From Chara braunii (lineage: Eukaryota; Streptophyta; Charophyceae; Charales; Characeae): a stretch of 37,061 nt of DNA. The notes under the pieces were generated by a model. That model was not told the DNA's origin, made no database searches, and saw nothing but the letters and a program-made list of their open reading frames with translations. Numbering within the stretch: the first letter of the stretch is position 1; every line of letters begins with the position of its first letter. Location of the stretch: assembly GCA_003427395.1 (NCBI GenBank), contig BFEA01000417.1, positions 470,651 to 507,711 of the forward strand, given 5' to 3'. The translations under genes were made by a program, and so were the position numbers. Positions 31,605 to 37,061 of this stretch are shown piece after piece.

Positions 31605-33026
31605 TAGAGAGTTATGTTCGAAGGGTTGAGTGAGGACTTTTGATTGGTGCTGGCCATGCTCTCTTCCATATGTACTTCCTGAGACTATTATGAGAGTTCT
31701 CATTCTTCCCTCATTCATTTGCTTGTCCTTGTCATTTTTTCGAGTCAGTCGGTCTTGCTTCTTGCATTGTTCTTGCCTGATGATTGCCCTCGCGGGTGAT
31801 TCTATCATAGTTCTCAGAGTCAGAATGACATAATTGATGCATGCATAGCACCCCATAATTTCAAGATTATTATTTGCGTGATTCTGCTGTTCCGAATCAA
31901 AATAAAAGATTCCTAAGACCGGGGACCGGCGAAGACCGCAATTGAAGGGTCTCGCTCGAAGCCGGACGCACACAACAGGAAGGGATTTGCATTATTTAAT
32001 TTATTTTATTTATTACAATTAACAACCAAATCCTGCGTGACAGCCTGTTGGCTTTCTTGGTCGCTTGGAGTGACACGACTAAGAAAAAGTGCGACAGCGG
32101 GTCGAATTTTACTAATTTTCAATCAGATTTTATCGAATGAATCTGGCCGTATAAGCAGCCAAATTCATCATGAGCAAGCAGGGCACACTGTCTTTTAGGT
32201 TCGCAATGTGGTATGACACATTTCGAAGAGTAAACGAGGGATAGCGAGAGACTGACCGATCGCAGGGAGGATCGATCTCGGAGGCAAAAACAGGGGCGCA
32301 AATGGAAGAAGAAGACGATTACAGAAGAAGAAAAAAAAAATAAGGAAAAAAAAAAAAAAAAGTACGGTCAGGAGGGGGAGAACATTTGGATGCGCAGTGA
32401 GAGAGGAGGAACGTGAAGATACGGGGTAGGAGTAAGAAGATGAATAAAACTTCAATGACAACACAGTCGACTTACCGTTTCGTGGCTACAAATAGTGAAG
32501 GTCGTCATCATCTCCATCTAAGACGTGTTGCCATTATGCCCTTGGGCCTTATGGTCGTTATCCTTAACTATCTCCTTCGCTTCTACTCCTAACCATCACT
32601 GTACCTAATGCGCTGGGGCTGATCAAACGGTCATATGCTAGGAGTTTTATCTTTATTTGGTTTATCATAACCTGACCTTCGTTACGGCCAGATACATTAT
32701 AGGTAGTGAGAGTTGTTGATAGGCCAGGTACGTTCGATACAGGCGATCAAAGGCGTTGAATGAATTAACGCTTGAGTGTGAGAAGACTGTTGGGGCTCGA
32801 CCCCCTGATGAATCCGTGAAAGTACGACGAAACAATCTTGTACGATCGTGTTTTTTATGTAGAATGTGTATATAGCCAACGTTCACGAACTCACACACAA
32901 TCCACTTTCAACCTCCTAATGAGTTGGTGTAATCATGCTCCTTTTGTGGAGTTGTATATAGCGAACATGATCACCCAACCGTGCACAAGCACGAACAGAG
33001 TGTGTGGGCGTGCGTGCACGTGCGTT
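31605..33026. other. Intergenic with A-runs
   Basis: Contains A-rich runs at 32327-32361. The 151-codon minus ORF at 31518-31973 is plausible in length but overlaps the plus-strand coding-like tail and has no recognisable features. Nothing else was supported. Confidence 0.45.
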
Positions 33027-33027
33027 T

Positions 33028-33069
<42 letters not shown>

Positions 33070-33087
33070 AAAAAAAAAAAAAAAAAA
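33027..33087. repeat. (GT)n(GA)n(A)n compound microsatellite
   Basis: About 13 GT units, 9 GA units and an A19 run in direct succession. Confidence 0.97.
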
Positions 33088-33094
33088 GGAGAGG

Positions 33095-33780
33095 GAGAAG
33101 ACAGACAGACAAATACAAACAACCAAACAAACGGTCGGACATAGACAACCACACAGACAACCAGACACAAAAAGTCAGATATGAAATACCGGGACAGATA
33201 GGATGAGACAGGACAACCAAGCAGACAGATAAACTCAGGCAAACGGACAAATAGATAGACTCAAGCAAACAAACAGATAAATAAACTCAGGCAAACCGAC
33301 AGACAGACACACCCACAAAAGGAGAGAGAAAAAGGTACGGTTATAGACGGGGTATCTTTTCTCGTTGTAGTGAAAGAGTCACATACTTTCTGTGCATTTC
33401 AACCATAGTGCCTCGAGGCCCATTACATTCGAAAGCGAAACTGTAAGTGTCACTGCCATTCACGAATATGTGCGTTTGGAAGATTGTTCCCTGTTGGAGA
33501 CTGTATGGTAAAGAAGATCTCAAGTGTTGTGTGACTCTATACCGGATTACCCTTTATTGGTGCACAAGCGTTCACTTATAAAACCTTCATGAACATACAT
33601 GGACAAACTCACTTGGAGAGAGACAAAAAGAGAGAGAGACAAAGAGAATGGACAGACAGACACAAACAATCGAATAGACAAACAAACAGAAACAAGCTAG
33701 TCTAAGAGACATAAACAGACAGACTAGCAAACACAAACAAACAGATAAACGTGTACACGGAGAGAGGAAGAAAGAAAGAT
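33095..33780. repeat. Degenerate (ACAGACAA)-type low complexity, two patches
   Basis: 33095-33330 and 33600-33765 consist largely of ACAGACA, ACAAACA and AGATAAAC words. Within the first, CAGATAAACTCAGGCAAACG recurs as CAGATAAATAAACTCAGGCA about 50 bp on. The stretch between (33331-33600) is ordinary DNA without a gene. Confidence 0.8.
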
Positions 33781-34183
33781 GGTGGTGGCAAAGAAAGGGT
33801 ACGTACCTGATCTTGGCGATGGTCTGTAAAGGCCGATATCTTAATGTACCTCAATTTTGTTGCTGACGTCAACTGGGTGGATTATCATCTTGTACGCTGC
33901 TAGTAAGCTGTGTGATTATAGTATGGGCGTTGAGCACCGGGTAGAGGAAGAAACTCCGGATGTGAGTGAAGGTGGAATCGAGAGTATACTCTCACTGACA
34001 TTCGAATTTGGTGTTTTGGTTCGCCATTGATAAAATATCAGTAAATTACTGTCTCCAGGACACCGTTTGAATGTCTAGGCTTTCAAGTTGATCTTGCAAT
34101 CCGGAAATTGTCCTTCCGTCGTTGACTAAACTGCATACATTACTTTTACTTTTATTTTTATTTTGCTATTATTATTTATTATT
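33781..34183. other. Intergenic, no gene seen
   Basis: Ends in an irregular ATT-rich patch (34150-34190), into which the hAT-type element at 34192 inserted. Confidence 0.5.
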
Positions 34184-34191
34184 GTTATTGT
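34184..34191. repeat. 8-bp target-site duplication, left
   Basis: GTTATTGT, identical to 34955-34962. Confidence 0.88.
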
Positions 34192-34954
34192 CAGGGTTGT
34201 CAGGTCGAATGTACGGAGGCCACTAAGCTGATCCCCGGACGTTTAAGCGCTCGGTTCCCCATACGGCATCAGAACCTGAAGGGGTTCGGACCCCGAAAAA
34301 ACATATTTTGGCACCTAACTTTTTTTTTTTCATAGATTTTTTTTTGTGAGTTCTATGTGATGTAAGGTATCTCCCTCTTAAGTTTAAAGTCATTCTGTTT
34401 AGCCAAAAAAAAAAAACAAATCGACAAAGATGGTGGTGTCAAAACTTGCTTGCCCACTCACTAATTTGTTTTTTTTTTCTTTTCACTTTTTGTTTTTCCT
34501 TTATTTTGGTGCATGAAAAAAAATATTATTTTTTTAAACTTTATTTGTAGATTCTCTATTATGTGAGATACACATATATAAATTTTCATGGCATTTTACA
34601 CAGCCAAAAAGAAATGAAAAATCGCCAAAGATGGCGGTGTAAAAAAGTTGCTCGCCCAATCAATAATTTCATTATTATTTTATTTTTTCTAATTTTCATT
34701 ATTATTATTTATTTTTAGTGTCTGATTTTTATTTCAAATTTGGTAAAGAATTTAAATGTAACGTTAAGGAAAATATTGTTTAGTTTATTCTTCTGCATAA
34801 CATACATTACTTTCATATTTTTTGGATTTTTTTTTTTTTTTTTGGGGGGGGGGGGGTTGCGTTCGGTCGAACGGCCGAACACGTCTAAAGGAGGTCCGAA
34901 CAGTCGGGCGTTAGGGTTCGGGCGTTCAGCGCGTCCCGAACGCCGGCAACCCTG
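34192..34954. mobile_element. hAT-type non-autonomous transposon (763 bp)
   Basis: The ends are CAGGGTTGTCAG (34192) and, reverse-complemented, CAGGGTTGCCGG (from 34954): 10 of 12 terminal bases match and the first eight are identical. The element is flanked by a perfect 8-bp duplication GTTATTGT (34184-34191 and 34955-34962). An 8-bp duplication with CAGGG termini is the established hAT signature. The interior has no transposase. It holds two copies of a roughly 200-bp unit, each ending in a CAAAGATGGYGGTGT-like word (about 34425 and 34626), a T17-G13 homopolymer junction (34827-34856) and a GC-rich right end full of TTCGG/CCGAA palindromes. A deletion derivative or MITE is the natural reading. 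Confidence 0.88.
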
Positions 34955-34962
34955 GTTATTGT
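34955..34962. repeat. 8-bp target-site duplication, right
   Basis: GTTATTGT, identical to 34184-34191. Confidence 0.88.
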
Positions 34963-34979
34963 TATCATTATTATTATTA

Positions 34980-35405
34980 TCTGGGTTACCAACCCGTACG
35001 TACGGAGGCCCCCAGGCGGACCTCTGTACATTCGGGCGTTCGGGGGCCGAACCTGAAGGGGTTCGGCCCCCGCCAAAAAATATTTCAGCATTTTTTATTG
35101 TTTTTTGTAAGTTTTTTATAATGTTAGTACATGCCTATAAATTTTCAAATCATTTTTCTTAGGCAAAATAAAATGAAAAATCTCCAAAGGTGGAGGTGTC
35201 AAATTGTGCTCGCCCACTCACAATGTTTTTTTTTTTTTACTTTTCACTTTTTTTTTTCACTTTATTTCGAGGTCTAAATAATTTTATTATTTTTTGAAAC
35301 CTTTTTCATAAGTTTCTTATTATTTGAAGTACACATATATAAATTTTCAGGGCATCTAGCTGTTTCGAAACAAAATGAAAAATCGCCAAAGATGGCGGTA
35401 TCGAA
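34980..35405. mobile_element. Second copy of the hAT-type element, 3' end missing
   Basis: CTGGGTTACC then GTACGGAGGCC (from 34980) matches the left end of the element at 34192. GAACCTGAAGGGGTTCGG recurs (34272 and 35049). Here it forms a perfect hairpin: GGGGGCCGAACC and GGTTCGGCCCCC pair over 12 bp around TGAAGG. The two 200-bp units follow, with the GATGGCGGT word at about 35184 and 35390. The copy breaks off where composite repeat B begins, without its right end. Confidence 0.75.
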
Positions 35406-36166
35406 AACGGTGTCGGACCAAATACCCCTACAAGGGTATTTGGCCATGCTTTGCAGTCGACACAGCGACGACATCGACTTTCGAGACGGGGCAGGTCCGA
35501 AATTCAAGGCGTGTGCGTTTTCGCACAGCGCTCTTAAACGATTTCCTCGACCATTGAGGCCGGGGTAGATCGGTGACGCGAGGGCGTTATTGTGACGCGT
35601 GCTCTGATGGTCAGAGTCGGTAGTGATACCCTTCGACCGAAGAGGTCGAGGGATCGGTTGGGTTAGTGTTGTGTCGGAAAGATTACTACACACTCTGAGA
35701 CTTAATCATCGGTACGTTAGTCAGGGTAAATTAATATACGCCCGACCATACGGCCGAGGCGATTATTAATGTGTAATCGACGATATTGCAATAACCCCTT
35801 GAATGCTAACTTTTATCTTCTTCTGCTCAACGGTCTGGTCCCTGCGCATCTAGTACTACCTGACCTGCTACTTAAGTGTTTTCCCCGCTGCTCTGAGAGT
35901 CGCAGGCCTAACCCCGCTACTCGAGTGTTTTTCCCGCCCCAACCCTCAATGTTGCGGCCACGACTAAGTACCGGCTCTCAGACCTTCCGAACAATTGAGT
36001 GTCCATGCGGGTCACACCCACACTGAGCCCGCCCAACACTCATACAGGCAGGCAGGCCTGCGACCAGGCACATGCGCAGACTTAGAAACGGGCTCAGGCC
36101 ACTAGGCGGACTGAGCCCCACCACAACATATACCTGAGTTGCTCTTCTTCTAATCAAAGTAGGAGC

Positions 36167-36221
36167 TAGCTCAGTGGGTTTCGGTGTGGATTGATAGTCA
36201 AGTGACTCGGGGATTGAATCC
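36167..36221 (+). promoter_or_regulatory. tRNA-like A/B-box pair in copy B
   Basis: TAGCTCAGTGGG (36167) is an excellent A-box match and GGATTGAATCC (36211) matches the B-box at 9 of 11 positions. The starts are 44 bp apart, as in a tRNA and as in copy A. Confidence 0.65.
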
Positions 36222-36289
36222 ATCCGGCTGCGAGCTTGCTCTTTTTGGCAAGGAGCTCAACTACAGTTTACCCCGCGGATGGCTGACGA

Positions 36290-36358
36290 GGACTTGAACC
36301 CGTGACATCAATACTAGAAGTTAGAAGCAGTTAGTGCCCGTTGTGACAGTTGGCACAA
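36290..36358 (-). promoter_or_regulatory. tRNA-like A/B-box pair in copy B, minus strand
   Basis: On the minus strand, GTGCC/GGCAC closes a D-arm-like stem (GTGCCAACTGTCACAACGGG then CAC). GGTTCAAGTCC (36300-36290) is the B-box, identical to that in copy A. The spacing is again about 56 bp. Confidence 0.65.
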
Positions 36359-36502
36359 CGGGGTGACTAGTAGTTAGATTTCGTTGCTTCCTTTTATTTT
36401 CCTTTTGAGTTATTTAGATTTTTTTTTTTATTATTATTTTTTTAATTATTATTATTATTTTCTTTCGATTCCCGTTACTGCCATTTATGAATATGCTTTT
36501 AT

Positions 36503-36530
36503 GAATCTGCCTCTGAACCAGGGCAGATTC
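36503..36530 (+). other. Conserved 9-bp hairpin
   Basis: GAATCTGCC and GGCAGATTC pair perfectly around TCTGAACCAG. Copy A keeps AATCTGCC/GGCAGATT around TATGAAACCAG (15022-15048). Confidence 0.8.
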
Positions 36531-36990
36531 GGTTCGACCGTGTGGCCAGGATCTCAGACTGGCCGAAGTCACGAAAGACTGGGTGCCGTCGTGAGAACCC
36601 GCTAAGCTGCAGGGCGCAGCGAGAAGAGGGAAGAATGCTCGGGGGGAAGAAGACGACGACATGGAGGAGAAGGAGGAACGCGCGGGCAGGTAGTGCGAGC
36701 GGAGAGAAGAAAGGTGCGGCCAGAAAGTAGAACAGCGCGCGGGCGGGGGTAGAACAGGTGAAGGAAAGAAGGTGATAGCAGCAAGGAAGAAAGGCAACCG
36801 CGCGGAGGCAACGCGACTCAGGAAAGAAAGCGGGCGGAAAGCAAAGTAAGCGGGGGCGAGGTAGAGCGGATCGTGGAGGAGTAGGAGGAATGCGCGATAG
36901 TAAAGGGAGGCGCACGGGGAGCCAGCTCGAGCGGAGAGGAGAGAGGCGCAACCAGAAAGAAGCCGCGAGCACGCAGAACGAGTAGGCACG

Positions 36991-37056
36991 AGAAGAAGAA
37001 GAAGAAGAAGAAGAAGAAGAAGAAGAAGAAGAAGAAGAAGAAGAAGAAGAAGAAGA
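36991..37056. repeat. (GAA)n microsatellite
   Basis: About 22 GAA triplets at the window end. The corresponding tract in copy A (15199-15238) has about 13. Confidence 0.97.
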
Positions 37057-37061
37057 AAAAA

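Larger units (their letters stand above)
35407..37061 (+). mobile_element. Composite repeat, copy B (runs off window)
   Basis: Starts ACGGTGTCGG, followed by a perfect 10-bp hairpin CCAAATACCC-CTACAA-GGGTATTTGG (35418-35443). It then carries the blocks shared with copy A: CCATACGGCCGAGGCG (35746), CTAAGTACCGGCTCT (35964), GGCTCAGGCCACTAGGCGG with ACTGAGCCCC (36089), tRNA-like modules at 36167-36221 (plus) and 36290-36358 (minus), an AT-rich stretch, hairpin GAATCTGCC/GGCAGATTC (36503-36530), a purine-rich tract and (GAA)n to the window end. The 191- and 157-codon minus ORFs in the purine tract (36414-36989) are compositional. No protein-coding capacity is recognised. Confidence 0.78.

Noticed and set aside
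31518-31973. 151-codon minus-strand ORF
   Set aside because: It overlaps the tail of the better plus-strand coding candidate and shows no recognisable features. It remains the most plausible alternative on that strand.
36414-36989. 191- and 157-codon minus-strand ORFs
   Set aside because: They are Ser/Leu/Pro/Arg-rich because the plus strand is a purine-rich tract; both overlap in different frames and neither shows a motif.
1-37061. CRISPR array, operons, prokaryotic promoters or terminators
   Set aside because: The repeats are eukaryotic satellites and microsatellites; no short-repeat/unique-spacer array or bacterial gene arrangement is present.
1-37061. Intact tRNA genes
   Set aside because: Each tRNA-like module has A- and B-boxes but lacks a complete cloverleaf; stems are broken in every case examined.

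Overview
This is eukaryotic nuclear DNA. It has no prokaryotic gene density or operons. It is full of microsatellites ((TC)n, (GT)n, (TA)n, (ATT)n, (GAA)n), decayed tandem repeats, tRNA-like pol III promoter pairs, a nuclear 28S rRNA fragment and a transposon with an exact target-site duplication. A single N at 13973 marks a draft assembly. The lineage cannot be fixed from sequence alone; an invertebrate or a macroalga would both fit. No protein here matches a family I can name. I saw no reverse transcriptase, integrase or transposase signature.

Layout. 1-1650: GC-rich flank with a (TC)n tract and short tandem duplications. About 1650-12460: AT-rich and non-coding, built largely of old tandem duplications (offsets of about 371, 321, 300 and 800 bp), one foldback element and (TA)n hairpins. 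12494-12730: degraded 28S rRNA fragment, followed by a minus-strand tRNA-like module. About 13640-15240: composite repeat copy A. 15240-21190: GC-richer intergenic mosaic with microsatellites and a third partial copy of the composite repeat's leading hairpin (18322). 21193-22239: minus-strand coding-like block ending in a good splice donor. 22713-24235: two further repeat fields, including a regular 124-bp satellite. About 26150-31604: plus-strand coding-like ORFs of 70-160 codons, the best candidate for a real but broken or spliced gene. 31605-34183: low-complexity and featureless DNA. 34192-34954: complete hAT-type non-autonomous transposon with a perfect 8-bp duplication. 34980-35405: a truncated relative, cut by composite repeat copy B (35407-end).

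The most distinctive structure is the composite repeat. Copies A and B share, in the same order, a CCC-YTACAA-GGG hairpin, a plus-strand tRNA-like A/B-box pair, a facing minus-strand A/B-box pair, an AT-rich stretch, a GAATCTGCC hairpin, a purine-rich tract and (GAA)n. The internal A-to-B spacings (44 and 56 bp) and the gap between the two modules (68-70 bp) are kept although the sequences have diverged. A third locus keeps the leading hairpin with compensatory changes in its stem.

Coding calls are cautious. They rest on ORF length, amino-acid composition and splice-like borders. Several neighbouring ORFs connect through -1 frame changes, which fits either pseudogenes or single-base deletions in the assembly.
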